From IMG/VR virus record IMGVR_UViG_3300010403_000059, positions 1 to 22,649 of that record: a stretch of DNA of 22,649 bases, one strand, 5' to 3'. The translations under genes were made by a program, and so were the position numbers. The notes beneath the pieces were generated by a model, which was given only the letters and a program-made list of their open reading frames with translations, was not told the DNA's origin and did no database searches. Positions 7,074 to 15,457 of the stretch are shown here, piece after piece. Each line of letters begins with the position of its first letter. Within the stretch, counting starts at the first letter, position 1. The stretch comes from a virus.

Positions 7074-7512
7074 CGTTCGCGAGGACATTCTGGCGCGTCT
7101 GCTCGAGGTGGCCGCCGCCGTTCCTAACGTCCGCTGGGCACAGCGCAATAGTGTCGATGTTCCCGAAAACCTATTGCCGGCGGTGATGGTGTTCGACGCC
7201 GACGAGGAAACCACCGACACGCACAACCGTCCATCCAACAGCCCGTTCATCGTGCAGATGACACCCGAGATTGTCTTCATGGAGCAGGCCGACGAGGTTG
7301 GGTCCGATCTGACCACACTGCGCCGTGAATTCATCAAGGGGGTGCTGTACGACGCCGAGCTCAACAACCTGGTCGCCAAGTCGAGTCCGCGCGGCAACGG
7401 CGCGATCCGCTATCTCGGCTGCAACACCGATTTCGGATGGGGGCGCTCGCAGAGCGGATTCCTGCGGGTGCTGTTCATGTTCAAGTACACGCTTCGACCG
7501 GAAGAACTTTAG
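7066..7512 (+). CDS. Putative tail terminator or tail-completion protein (148 aa)
   Basis: ATG at 7066 overlaps the previous gene by 8 bases; a longer in-frame opening from 6964 lies inside that gene and is not needed. The protein starts with ADVREDILARLLEVAAAVP, an amphipathic helix typical of tail terminator proteins (start of the form x-x-I-x-x-R-L), then alternates strands such as LLPAVMVFDADEE and FIVQMTPEIVF. It ends FLRVLFMFKYTLRPEEL, a final strand typical of the family. It sits immediately before the tail tube gene, which is the usual place for the terminator that caps the tail and joins it to the head. The assignment is by order, length and overall pattern. Confidence 0.6.
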   Translation: MADVREDILARLLEVAAAVPNVRWAQRNSVDVPENLLPAVMVFDADEETTDTHNRPSNSPFIVQMTPEIVFMEQADEVGSDLTTLRREFIKGVLYDAELNNLVAKSSPRGNGAIRYLGCNTDFGWGRSQSGFLRVLFMFKYTLRPEEL

Positions 7513-7530
7513 AAAGGGAAAGGAACTGCC

Positions 7531-8058
7531 ATGCCCACGTCACCCAACGTCAACAACTATCACATCGGTAAAGGCGTCGTTTCGTTCAAGGAGGCCGGTG
7601 CTTCGGTCTTTACCGATCTCGGCAATGCGCCGTCGTTCGTCTACACGCCAGAGGTCGAGAAGAAAGAACACTTCTCCTCGCGCGAGGGCATCAAGACCAA
7701 GGACTTTACCGCCATCACCCAGGCCGGCGCCACGATCAAGATGACGCTCGACGAGATCACCGGCAACAACCTGGCGTTCTTCGCGCTTGCCGAGCAAGGC
7801 ACCGACACCGATGGCAACATGACGCTGAGCGGCTTGTCGAAGACCGAGTTCACCGGCGAGATCAAGGTGGTCGGCACCAATGACATTGGTCAACAGGTCG
7901 ACTTCCTCGCCACCGTCTCGTTCGTCCCGTCCGGCGATTTCAGTTTCATCACCGATGAGGATGACTTCACGGTGATCGAGATCGAGGCCGAGGTGCAGAA
8001 GGATGCCAACGGCTTCTTCGGCGTCTGGACGATCCGCGACGAGGCTCCGTCGGCATAG
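7531..8058 (+). CDS. Major tail tube protein
   Basis: ATG at 7531 has a strong ribosome binding site (AAAGGGAAAGGAA, 7512-7524), fitting a highly expressed gene. The 175-residue protein shows the tail tube pattern. It starts NNYHIGKGVVSFKEAG..VFTDLGNAPSFVYTPEVEKKEHFSSREG, where the E-K-x-E-H-x-S motif is typical of this class. ATIKMTLDEITGNNLAFFAL follows, then beta strands ending in FGVWTIRDE. It polymerises as hexameric rings around the tape measure. It is followed by the chaperone pair and tape measure in the standard order. This is a confident call, though the exact subfamily cannot be named without a profile search. Confidence 0.8.
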   Translation: MPTSPNVNNYHIGKGVVSFKEAGASVFTDLGNAPSFVYTPEVEKKEHFSSREGIKTKDFTAITQAGATIKMTLDEITGNNLAFFALAEQGTDTDGNMTLSGLSKTEFTGEIKVVGTNDIGQQVDFLATVSFVPSGDFSFITDEDDFTVIEIEAEVQKDANGFFGVWTIRDEAPSA

Positions 8059-8066
8059 GAGACAGT

Positions 8067-8540
8067 ATGGCAGACCTTCTGGACATTGCACCATCGACCG
8101 CAGTCGAGGTCGTCAAAATAGGCGAGCATCGGGTTAAGGTGCACGGCATTTCCGTTGATGCCATCGCGTCTATTGTCGCACGGTTTCCGGGGTTGAAATC
8201 GCTCGCCAGCGGCGATACCGGCGGCGATGTCATCATGCGCATGATTGAGGGATGCGGTGCTGCTGCTGGTCCTATCATTGCAGCAGGATGTGGGCATCTC
8301 GGTGACGAAGAATATGAACGCCTCGGGGCCAAGCTATTGCCCGAACAGCAACTCAAGTTTCTGCGCGCAATCCTCGGACTAACATTCCCAAACGGACTTG
8401 GCTCCTTCATTCAGGAACTGACGAGCCTGATCGGCGGAGCCGACGAAGAGGCAAAGAGAATCTACAAAGTGCGCTTGAGGCAATCGCCGTTGACATCACC
8501 GCCCTTATCCGACGCGGATTCCCACCCGACTATGCAATGA
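8067..8540 (+). CDS. Tail assembly chaperone, gpG-like
   Basis: ATG at 8067 follows GGAGACAGT, a good ribosome binding site eight bases after the tail tube stop. The 157-residue helical protein (start ADLLDIAPSTAVEVVKIGEHRVKVHGISVDAIASIV) resembles G-type chaperones that coat the tape measure during tail assembly. It lies where G and GT genes always lie, between tube and tape measure. Its last 25 residues (VRLRQSPLTSPPLSDADSH...) are low-complexity and Pro/Ser-rich, as is usual for the non-shifted tail of G. The TGA overlaps an ATG in the next frame (ATGA, 8537-8540). The -1 frame from about 8453 continues as a separate conserved segment (see the GT entry). Confidence 0.72.
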   Translation: MADLLDIAPSTAVEVVKIGEHRVKVHGISVDAIASIVARFPGLKSLASGDTGGDVIMRMIEGCGAAAGPIIAAGCGHLGDEEYERLGAKLLPEQQLKFLRAILGLTFPNGLGSFIQELTSLIGGADEEAKRIYKVRLRQSPLTSPPLSDADSHPTMQ

Positions 8541-8692
8541 CGCTGTCGTGGCGCCAGATCGTTGCCTATCTCGAATTTAATGCCAAGCTCGACCGCATCG
8601 ATCATGTGAACGATCTGATTGTTACTGCCATCGGCGCGCAGGGCGACAGTAAGGGAATTGAGAGCACACTGAAGGCGTGGGGCGGTAAATGA
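8067..8692 (+). CDS. Tail assembly chaperone gpGT-like fusion made by probable -1 frameshift
   Basis: The frame one base behind gpG has no stop from the end of G to TGA 8690-8692. From about 8456 it reads ENLQSALEAIAVDITALIRR, then GFPPDYAMTLSWRQIVAYLE and a short basic end (TLKAWGGK). This is the hydrophobic and charged pattern expected of the T part. Joined to the first 130 residues of G it gives a G-T fusion of about 208 residues. Such fusions, made by programmed -1 shifting, are standard in siphophages and recruit tube subunits to the tape measure. Candidate slip sites are A_AAG at 8453-8456 and the heptamer C_CCA_AAC at 8387-8393. ATG at 8537 could instead start a 51-residue T alone. Frameshift efficiency cannot be judged here. 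Confidence 0.6.
8453..8456 (+). other. Candidate -1 frameshift site A_AAG in G/GT
   Basis: In the G frame the codons read GCA-AAG-AGA. Slipping the Lys tRNA back one base, from AAG to AAA, enters the T frame at GAG-AAT-CTA, which is open to 8692. A_AAG tetramers are known weak bacterial slip motifs. This location joins two well-formed coding segments (ADEEAK then ENLQSALEAI), which is why it is preferred over the canonical-looking C_CCA_AAC at 8387-8393. From that heptamer the shifted frame would first read about 20 residues of poor, Arg-rich sequence. Confidence 0.4.
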
Positions 8693-9243
8693 AATTTGAG
8701 GTCAAGACCGACCAATCGGTTTGGCAGCGAATGCTTGAGGAGAAGCGGCGAAAGGTTGCCACCGCAGCGGTTGCCGCCTTGCGCGAGACCGCTGCCAATG
8801 CCGTGCAGGAGGGACGCCAGAATATCGGGGAGGCCGGACCTGGGTTTACGCGGGCGAAGTGGCAAAGTGGATTGCAATACCGGACCATGGAGGCGACCGA
8901 AGGCGGGGAGCCGTCGCTGCAGGCCAAAGCCGTCGTCTTCCACACATATGGCATCGCAGGAGTGTTCGAGCGCGGTGCCACCATCTCGGGCAAGCCGATG
9001 CTGTGGATACCGACCAGGCATGGGGCGCCGACCGCCAGCCGCTCGGGCAAGAAACTCACCTCGGCCACGATCGGTGGCAAGCCGATGCTGTTCGATGCCG
9101 ACGACAGGGATCGCCAGCGCAAGCCGCTCTATATCGGCGTTCCATCGGTTACCATTCCGAAGAAATTCCGCATAGGCGAGATCGTTAAGGAACACGCGGC
9201 AAAATTCCGCGAGCTATTCAGCAAACATTTCAAGGACGCGTGA
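8689..9243 (+). CDS. DUF6441-like / HK97 gp10-like tail or neck protein
   Basis: ATG at 8689 overlaps the GT stop (ATGA). The 184-residue protein has a long N-terminal helix with many Ala, Arg and Glu (RMLEEKRRKVATAAVAALRETAANAVQEG). A motif FERGATISGKPMLWIPTRHGAP (99-120) follows, typical of DUF6441 and loosely of gp10-like phage proteins, then a basic end. Gene order (after chaperones, before tape measure) differs from HK97, where gp10 precedes the tube. DUF6441 members are tail components of unknown detail. The sequence gives no enzyme motif and no membrane helix. The family call comes from memory of the motif and needs a profile search to confirm. Confidence 0.6.
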   Translation: MKFEVKTDQSVWQRMLEEKRRKVATAAVAALRETAANAVQEGRQNIGEAGPGFTRAKWQSGLQYRTMEATEGGEPSLQAKAVVFHTYGIAGVFERGATISGKPMLWIPTRHGAPTASRSGKKLTSATIGGKPMLFDADDRDRQRKPLYIGVPSVTIPKKFRIGEIVKEHAAKFRELFSKHFKDA

Positions 9244-9249
9244 CACGCC

Positions 9250-11793
9250 ATGGTAGACAAAATCTCGATCGGAATTGGGCTTGAAGGCGGCGATGATGTC
9301 CGCAAGCAGCTCGAGGAGATTGTCGGCGGCGTCGACGGTCTCAAGAGCGCGGCAGAAGAACTGGGCCAAGTTGATGCGACGCTGGAGGTCAGGGCTGAAG
9401 GTGCCGACGAGGCTAAGACCGGCATCGACGGTGTCAAGGGTGCGGCAGAGGAACTGGGCCAGACCGAGGCAACGGTAGAAGTCAAGGTCGAGGGTGCCGA
9501 CGAGGCCAAGACCAAGATCGACGATCTCAAGGGTGAGGCGGAAGAGTTGGGCCAGATCGATGCAACGGTGAACGTCAGCGCCGAAGGCGCCGCCGAAGCG
9601 AAGGGCCTGCTCGATCCACTCTCCCAGTCGGCGACCGTCATCAGTGGGTCCATAGACGCGCTTGGTCTTGCCTTCAGCAGAATGGGCGCCCGAATGACAA
9701 GGTCGCTCGGGCCAATCGGTGTTTTTGCCCGAGCATTAGGTCCGGTCGGCATCGCGGTCGGTGTTCTGGCAGGAACGCTCATCAAGTTTGGAGATTCCTC
9801 TGCAGATGCACTCAACAAGCTCACTGTCGAATCGGCAAAGCTGGGTTTGACTGCACAGCAACTCGATACATTGCAGCAGGCTTTTGGCAGGCTCGGCGTA
9901 GCTCCAGATGCGCTTGCTAGCAGTCTGGAGAAGTTGAAGCCGCTGCTTGGCGGCGGTCTCATGCGGGTTGGCGATATTGTTCCTCCTAGTGTTTTCACGG
10001 GACTGCAGCAGTTCATCGCCCAGCTCCAGCGTATGCCAGATGGCATTGATCGCACTAAACTTGCGCTCGCAACTCTGGGAGACGCCCTCGGCGGTCAAGT
10101 GATCGCAGGATTGCAGACGGGTACTATTAGTGCGAAAAATTTTGCGGCGGCGCTTGGTAGCGTCACGCCGGCAACACAACAACAGATCGTTGAGGCGGCC
10201 AAGTATCAACAGACACTCAATGGTTTGAATGCGGCATGGACCGAACTCAAGAGAGTTATCACGCCGATCACAACGCCTATATTGGAGTTCCTGACGCGGG
10301 AACTGACGATTATAAGAGCAGAAGTCAGCAACCTTGTTGCTCAATGGAATGTGCTGGTTGCGGCTCTTAAACTGTTTGGCAGTCCGCTGGAAGGCCAGGC
10401 AGAAGCGGCGCAGAAGGTTCGCGCGGCATGGGAAGAATTGCAGAAGAATAATGAGCAGTTGCGGCAGACATATCAGCAGGTCGGGCAGACGGCGCAGCAA
10501 GCCGGACAGCAGGCGGGTCAGGCAGGACAGCAGGCGGGTCAGGGCGTTTTGGTCTGGAATGAAGCTCTCGGCAGAGCCGTATTGAGTACACAGCAAACCG
10601 GCCAGGCAGCGCAGCAAGCCGGACAGCAGGCGGCGTCGGGTTTCATGGTTTGGGATGAGAAACTCGGAGCGATAACGCAGCAGCAGGCGGCACTAGCGCA
10701 GTCATCAGCGCAAGCAGGAGCGGCATCGACGCAAGCAGCGCAGCAAGGTACATCGGGATGGCAAGGACTTATTTCCGCGATCCAGGGGGCGGGTACCGAG
10801 CTTGAGGGTTTTATAAACAAGATGCTCGGCATCGCCTGGGACGTTATTTCAAGCGCCGGCGTGGCGGCATGGAACGCACTCACCGGCGCGATCCAGGGCG
10901 CAATCAATAAGCTGCTGGAGTTCATAGGACTGAAGCCAAGCGGTGGCGCGGCGGCGCCGGCAGCGGCGGGCGCGGCGGCGCCGGCAGCGGCGGGCGGTGG
11001 ACAGTTTGCCAGCGGCGGTCTGCTCGGTGGTCGTGGCACTGGTACGTCAGACAGCAATCTCGCCTGGCTTTCGCGCGGCGAATACATCATGCCGGCGCGA
11101 GTGGTGGCGCAGCCAGGCGTCGCGTCGTTTCTCGAGGCGCTGCGGCGTGGCGGGGGAATTCCGGGCTTTGCCGATGGCGGCTTTATCCGCGGCGTAACAT
11201 TCAGCGGCGGTGGCGGCATGGCCGACAAGATAGCCGACTGGATTGGCAGCATTGCGGGAGCAAATAACGAAACGCGCAAGGCGCTGGAGCAAATAGCGCA
11301 AAGCGTTGTCGGTGTCGCCGACAGCCTTACCGATAAACTGTTCCCAGTTGTGTCCGCTATGACTGATGCATTGAATGCTTTGAACAGGGGAGGGGGCAAC
11401 GCCCGCGGTGGGCTGCTCGGTGGTCGTGGCACCGGCACATCGGATAGTAACCTGGCCTGGGTTTCGCGCGGCGAGCACATCATGCCGGCGCGGGCGGTGG
11501 CGCGACCGGGCGTCCTGGCTTTCCTCGAGATGTTGCGGATGTCCGGCGGCGATCTGCGGCGGGTGCTTGACGGCATGGGCCGCTTCGCGCTCGGCGGCCT
11601 GGTCCCGCGGGCAATCCCTGCATTCGCCACTGGCGGCCTGGCCGGCGGCATGAGCAATGTCACCATTCAGTTTCCCGGCCTGCCCGAGATTGGCGGCCTG
11701 CGCGCCTCGTCCGGCGCGGTCGATGAGTTGCGCAAGGCGGCGGCGCTGGCGCAGGTCCGCTCCGGTGGCCGCAAGCCCTCCCGGTATTCCTGA
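9250..11793 (+). CDS. Tail tape measure protein
   Basis: This is the longest gene (847 aa), lying after tube and chaperones, with the composition of a tape measure. Residues 28-120 are three 31-residue repeats; 120-190 hold a hydrophobic stretch (GPIGVFARALGPVGIAVGVLAGTLI). A helical domain follows, then a long Gln/Ala/Gly coiled region (about 390-510) with AQQAGQQAGQ repeats and a twice-used V-W-x-E-x-L-G motif. The C-terminal third has Ala/Pro linkers and two copies of LLGGRGTGTSDSNLAW.SRGE..MPAR, a motif known from tape measure C-termini. At roughly 1.5 angstrom per residue the tail would be about 125 nm long, but only if all residues act as ruler. The start is ATG at 9250 with a weak ribosome binding site. 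The call is confident. Confidence 0.85.
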   Translation: MVDKISIGIGLEGGDDVRKQLEEIVGGVDGLKSAAEELGQVDATLEVRAEGADEAKTGIDGVKGAAEELGQTEATVEVKVEGADEAKTKIDDLKGEAEELGQIDATVNVSAEGAAEAKGLLDPLSQSATVISGSIDALGLAFSRMGARMTRSLGPIGVFARALGPVGIAVGVLAGTLIKFGDSSADALNKLTVESAKLGLTAQQLDTLQQAFGRLGVAPDALASSLEKLKPLLGGGLMRVGDIVPPSVFTGLQQFIAQLQRMPDGIDRTKLALATLGDALGGQVIAGLQTGTISAKNFAAALGSVTPATQQQIVEAAKYQQTLNGLNAAWTELKRVITPITTPILEFLTRELTIIRAEVSNLVAQWNVLVAALKLFGSPLEGQAEAAQKVRAAWEELQKNNEQLRQTYQQVGQTAQQAGQQAGQAGQQAGQGVLVWNEALGRAVLSTQQTGQAAQQAGQQAASGFMVWDEKLGAITQQQAALAQSSAQAGAASTQAAQQGTSGWQGLISAIQGAGTELEGFINKMLGIAWDVISSAGVAAWNALTGAIQGAINKLLEFIGLKPSGGAAAPAAAGAAAPAAAGGGQFASGGLLGGRGTGTSDSNLAWLSRGEYIMPARVVAQPGVASFLEALRRGGGIPGFADGGFIRGVTFSGGGGMADKIADWIGSIAGANNETRKALEQIAQSVVGVADSLTDKLFPVVSAMTDALNALNRGGGNARGGLLGGRGTGTSDSNLAWVSRGEHIMPARAVARPGVLAFLEMLRMSGGDLRRVLDGMGRFALGGLVPRAIPAFATGGLAGGMSNVTIQFPGLPEIGGLRASSGAVDELRKAAALAQVRSGGRKPSRYS
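9331..9609 (+). repeat. Three 31-residue tandem repeats in tape measure N-terminus
   Basis: Residues 28-58, 59-89 and 90-120 of the tape measure share the pattern (V/I)D(G/D)(L/V)K..AEELGQ.(D/E)AT(V/L).V..EGA.EAK. The period is 93 bases and the copies are in frame. The first two copies are closest. Each unit looks like a helix followed by a strand. Confidence 0.75.
11011..11547 (+). repeat. Duplicated RGTGTSDS segment in tape measure C-terminus
   Basis: Two copies of about 48 residues lie at 11011-11154 and 11404-11547, 393 bases apart. They share GGLLGGRGTGTSDSNLAW, SRGE(Y/H)IMPAR and PGV(A/L).FLE.L. Small differences between copies indicate an old duplication under protein-level constraint. 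A shorter 24-base GC-rich duplication (10945-10992) encodes an Ala/Pro/Gly linker just upstream. Confidence 0.75.
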
Positions 11794-12170
11794 TGCCGGC
11801 CTATACCCTGCTCGCGATCGACAGCATCGACTTCTCGCAGTACGCCGTGCGCGGCATCACCATGACGCTGGACCCGATCGACCAGGCCAAGAACGTGGCG
11901 CGCGATTGCCGCGGCGATCTGGCCGATATTTCGGTCGCGCAGTTCCGGCAGTACAAAGTTTCGATTACCTGCACCGACCACGAGGCGCCGGCACTCGCCG
12001 GCGTTTGGCCGGGCCAGGACATCACCATCACCTGTATCCCCGGCCTCGGCGGCGGCGATCCCGACGACGTGCTGACCATCCTGGCCAAGGTCACAAGCTG
12101 GAACACTTCGCGCGACGAATGGGCGGCCGAGGTGGCGTGGCAGCTCGAGGCCGAGCAACGGACACCCTGA
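11793..12170 (+). CDS. Small tail protein downstream of tape measure (125 aa)
   Basis: ATG at 11793 shares one base with the tape measure stop (TGATG), so translation is probably coupled. The protein is mostly beta, with PAYTLLAIDSIDFSQYAVRGITMTLDP at the start, a QYKVSITCTD strand and a C-terminal W-x-x-E-V-A-W-Q-L strand. It has three Cys and no membrane segment. Position suggests a distal tail or adaptor protein. No family can be named from sequence alone. It is a real gene by tight packing, codon pattern and absence of a better frame. Confidence 0.6.
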   Translation: MPAYTLLAIDSIDFSQYAVRGITMTLDPIDQAKNVARDCRGDLADISVAQFRQYKVSITCTDHEAPALAGVWPGQDITITCIPGLGGGDPDDVLTILAKVTSWNTSRDEWAAEVAWQLEAEQRTP

Positions 12171-12173
12171 TCG

Positions 12174-14162
12174 ATGCCTGCCGGCCTTCCCTATTTCGCC
12201 TGGATCGACGCCAGCGAGACGACGTTCGGTCCTGAACACATGCGCTGGGATGAGGCGGTATTCGAGTTCATCCTGTCGCAGCAAGAGGGCGACCCGGCGA
12301 GCCTGACCGCCAAAGTCCGGCGGCCGGTTAACGAGGCTGGCAGCGTGATCGGGCTGCTCGGTCCCGGCCGCAAGATATGGTGCTGGTTTGCCTTTGACTG
12401 CGGGCCGGCGCTGGTCAAGTTCCGCGGCCGCCTCGTCGGCATTCCGACCAGCATCTTCGAGGAGCTGGTGACGCTGGAGTTCGTGGCGCGGCCGTTCGAT
12501 GTCGTCGCGCAGAAGGAGGCCCTGGCGGAAACGCTGCGCGTGCTGCCGTTCTATGATCCGGTGGTGCTCGACAAGGAGCGACGCAAAGACCCTGATGTTG
12601 TGCTCGAGGGCTATACCGCCATCTGGCACTACGATCGCGAGACGCACATTCTGACTATCTCCGACGAGATCACCGGCGAGGACGGCCTGGTCGAGTTCGA
12701 CGGTGCGAGCGAAACCGGCAAGGTACTCTATGACGGGCTGGGCCTGACGTTAACCAGCGGGCCGCTGTCCCGTGTCGATGTCAGTGCCGAGTTTACCTGG
12801 ACGCAGCAGGCCGTCGGCACTGTCGACCTGACCCGATACATCATCGACATCGCGCGACCGATCACGGACGGCCAGGCCGGCTCGATTGCGTCATACACCT
12901 TGACGGCAGACAGTTGGCCGAAGCCCAAAACCGGGATCGGTGATGGCTGGGAAGTCGCGGAGTCAAGATGCTACGAGAACTATGATCTGACGCTGCGGCA
13001 ATGGACGAGCAGCACAACTGTCCTTGTTGAGACGGGAGATGGCCAAACCATCAACGGAAGTCGGACCCATTCGCGCAGCACGTTTGCAATTCCACCAGGG
13101 AGTATGACGGTTGGATTTGATATCCAAAGTACATGGAGTGTCTCATATAACGATGACGGTGATGCCACGGGATACAGCAGCAACTATTCGTCGACTGCTT
13201 CGGTCTTGCCGTTGCATCACATCACGCCGACACTGGTGGCAGGCTACAAAGCCGAACGGCAATGCACCGAGCTGGTGTCGTTCTCGTTGATTGCCGATGT
13301 CCAGCCGATCCTGACCGATCCCGAAGACGGCGAGGCCATGCGGATCGATGACATCCGCTCGGTCAATCTCAGCGATCCCGAAGAGGGGGTGCCCATCGGC
13401 GATCCGCGGCGACGATCCTACATCGCCACCGAGCGCGGCAACCGAAGCCTCGAGCACCTCATCGCGCTCGCGCGGGCGCACCTGATGAAACGCGCGCGGG
13501 TGGTCGAGATCGCGTTCGCGCCCAAGCTCGCGCGCATGCCCGAGATCACGCTGCGGAAAAATGTATCCCTGATTGAGCCGCGGGTCGGCGAGGCGGTGGG
13601 CAAAATCATCGGTTATTCGATCGCGCTCGACGGCTCGGATGGCCGGGTCAAATGCGAGGTTCGGATCGGCTGCACCATCGGCTATGGCGGCTCGCAGGTT
13701 GCGTTCGCAGGGACGCCGACCTATTGCAGCATCGATTATGTCGGTGCCGATTATCAGCAGTTCAACGATCGCGTGGTGCTGTTCGATGAAGGCGATACCT
13801 CGGTCGGTTATCAGCCGCCACAGGCGGCGCCGAACGATGACGGCATCGACTTCCTGTCGGCTCTCAGCGCGGAAGATGTGATCGACATCCCACTCACCGT
13901 CGAGAACCCGCCGCGGGATCAGCAGACCTACATCCTGCAGGCGACCATGGGTCATACCTTGCCGAGAACGCCGGCTGCGGACGACGCGGAGTTGCAGAAA
14001 TATTACGAGACGACATCCGAGCTTGCCGGCGCGGCATTGAGGCAAGTCGAAACCAAACTGATCTTCAAACTCAAGAGCATGACCAGGGAATTTTCCAGCG
14101 ACTACGAACTGCAGGTCACCGATTTAAAAATACCGACCGGCTATGATCTGGAGGCGGCATAA
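12174..14162 (+). CDS. Large tail-tip / baseplate hub candidate (662 aa)
   Basis: ATG at 12174 lies three bases after the previous stop. The 662-residue protein starts with LPYFAWIDASETTFGPEHMRWDEAVFEFILSQQEGD, followed by a K-V-R-R-P region and GRLVGIPTSIFEELVTLEFVARP. That form matches the N-terminus of tail-tip hub proteins (related in role to lambda gpL/gpJ or Mu gp44-like hubs): a beta barrel followed by rotated domains. The middle (about 270-350) is rich in Ser, Thr and Tyr and may be a surface insertion. The C-terminal part (about 400-662) returns to well-ordered sequence with YYETTSELAGAALRQVETKLIFKLKSM. Its role is probably structural at the tail tip, in contact with the receptor-binding genes that follow. 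Family assignment is by position and general pattern. Confidence 0.55.
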   Translation: MPAGLPYFAWIDASETTFGPEHMRWDEAVFEFILSQQEGDPASLTAKVRRPVNEAGSVIGLLGPGRKIWCWFAFDCGPALVKFRGRLVGIPTSIFEELVTLEFVARPFDVVAQKEALAETLRVLPFYDPVVLDKERRKDPDVVLEGYTAIWHYDRETHILTISDEITGEDGLVEFDGASETGKVLYDGLGLTLTSGPLSRVDVSAEFTWTQQAVGTVDLTRYIIDIARPITDGQAGSIASYTLTADSWPKPKTGIGDGWEVAESRCYENYDLTLRQWTSSTTVLVETGDGQTINGSRTHSRSTFAIPPGSMTVGFDIQSTWSVSYNDDGDATGYSSNYSSTASVLPLHHITPTLVAGYKAERQCTELVSFSLIADVQPILTDPEDGEAMRIDDIRSVNLSDPEEGVPIGDPRRRSYIATERGNRSLEHLIALARAHLMKRARVVEIAFAPKLARMPEITLRKNVSLIEPRVGEAVGKIIGYSIALDGSDGRVKCEVRIGCTIGYGGSQVAFAGTPTYCSIDYVGADYQQFNDRVVLFDEGDTSVGYQPPQAAPNDDGIDFLSALSAEDVIDIPLTVENPPRDQQTYILQATMGHTLPRTPAADDAELQKYYETTSELAGAALRQVETKLIFKLKSMTREFSSDYELQVTDLKIPTGYDLEAA

Positions 14163-14654
14163 ATGCCAGGGTTTGAAACCATCGTCCGGCCGGTTGTATT
14201 TCCCAACATCCGGCCAGTACCGACGCGATCGCTGCCGCCCGAGGATAATCCTGAGCAGGGCAAGTGCACGATCGGCGGTGGGGGCGGCGGAATCATCGCC
14301 GTCACTGAAAATATCAGCGTGAGCGGAAGTGTTCACAATCCGAAGGAAACCGAACGCCGGGTCGACCAGGTGCGAGTCTCTCAAAAGAACGAGGATGGAA
14401 CGATTAACCGGGAGAGTTTTGTCGAATTGGAAGTCGCAAACCGCATCACCATGGAGGATAGCGTGGCGGGTGACCCGCCGGAATTCGAGTCAGCACCCCC
14501 CGGCGTTGGTGACCCAGACGCCATTTACCCCAAAGGAGGTAAACAACTTTCGAAATATTATTACGCGCCCATCAAAGAGGCAGACAATATTGAGATCACA
14601 AAAAGGAACATCATCAAGAAGGAACCTGCGACGAAGGAGGGAAGCGGCGAATGA
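14163..14654 (+). CDS. Hypothetical phage protein between tail tip and fibre genes (163 aa)
   Basis: ATG at 14163 directly follows the previous stop. The 163-residue protein is hydrophilic, with Pro-rich ends and a Gly run (CTIGGGGGGIIAV, 35-47) that links to a beta-like middle (ENISVSGSVHNPKETERRVDQVRV). The C-terminal segment is rich in Lys, Glu and Tyr (SKYYYAPIKEADN). I do not recognise a family. An internal run CCCAAAGGAGG (14529-14539) looks like a ribosome binding site but has no start codon at a useful distance. A minor tail role is inferred from neighbours only. Confidence 0.55.
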   Translation: MPGFETIVRPVVFPNIRPVPTRSLPPEDNPEQGKCTIGGGGGGIIAVTENISVSGSVHNPKETERRVDQVRVSQKNEDGTINRESFVELEVANRITMEDSVAGDPPEFESAPPGVGDPDAIYPKGGKQLSKYYYAPIKEADNIEITKRNIIKKEPATKEGSGE

Positions 14655-15457
14655 CGATCGTTTTTGTCACCACCGGCGCCTGGGGTTCCGGCAGCGGCGC
14701 ACCTAACAGCGCGGCGCAGGTCGACGGCAACTTCTACGATGTCGATCAGCGCATCGTCGACCTCTCGGCCGATGTGGCCGAAGGCAAGCGCATCGACACC
14801 GTTACCTATACCGGCAACTCGATGACGTTCCATTTCACCGATGGATCGTCGCAGGTCATTCCCCTGCCGGTCGCCACTCTTGAATATGCAGGAAACTGGC
14901 AGAACGATACACCGTACACTCGCGCCAATATCATCACGGCGCCCGGCATCGGCGTGTTCCAGATACTCGAGGATCATACGACGCCACCGGCGCCGGCAAC
15001 CTTCAACCCGAATGCAACGGACGAGAGCACCGATCTAAACCCGCTCTATCAACTCTGGATGCCGCTGCGCGATGTGAACTACGACGCGGCGATCTTCGTG
15101 CCCGGCAGCATCCAACGCGATGCCGACGAGCTGCTGTTCCAGGGTGTGGCCAACCGCACGATGAAGTTCGGGTCCGGCGACGAGGGTGCCTATGCCTATC
15201 TCGATGTTGGCAACGACGCGCCCGGTGCCACCGATGTCATCCTGTCGATCGAATGGAACGGAACCGAGGTCGGCACCATCACGTTCCCGGCCGGCGGCGA
15301 CATTGATACCAGCGGTGGGCAGGTCGGCGAGTTCAACATTCCGCTGCCCGTGGGTTATGGCGAGGGCGACCGCTATGCGCTGCGGGTCACGCAGTCCGAC
15401 AATGCCGCGCCGGCGGGTCTGTCGGTGACGCTGCCGTTCATCCGCACGGATATCTGA
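14651..15457 (+). CDS. Tail fibre-type protein with small carbohydrate-binding-like module (268 aa)
   Basis: ATG at 14651 overlaps the upstream TGA (ATGA); GGAGGGAAGCGG at 14636-14647 is a good ribosome binding site. The N-terminus (VTTGAWGSGSGAPNSAAQVDGNFYDVDQRI) is the W-G-x-G-x-G-x-P...A-Q-V-D-x-N-F form that I know from phage fibre proteins. Residues 77-115 (LEYAGNWQNDTPYTRANIIT..GIGVFQILEDHTT) fit a short aromatic CBM-like module. The last 100 residues are a beta sandwich with IEWNGTEVGTITFPAGGD, a form I recall from phage adhesin tips. It is probably a virion fibre that contacts sugars. Binding specificity unknown. Confidence 0.65.
   Translation: MTIVFVTTGAWGSGSGAPNSAAQVDGNFYDVDQRIVDLSADVAEGKRIDTVTYTGNSMTFHFTDGSSQVIPLPVATLEYAGNWQNDTPYTRANIITAPGIGVFQILEDHTTPPAPATFNPNATDESTDLNPLYQLWMPLRDVNYDAAIFVPGSIQRDADELLFQGVANRTMKFGSGDEGAYAYLDVGNDAPGATDVILSIEWNGTEVGTITFPAGGDIDTSGGQVGEFNIPLPVGYGEGDRYALRVTQSDNAAPAGLSVTLPFIRTDI

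Noticed and set aside
9129-12647. Long minus-strand ORFs (308, 375 and 326 residues) opposite the tape measure and tail-tip genes
   Set aside because: Their translations are Pro/Ser/Arg-rich with no recognisable motif and lie opposite well-supported genes. They are the usual shadow of GC-rich codon bias.
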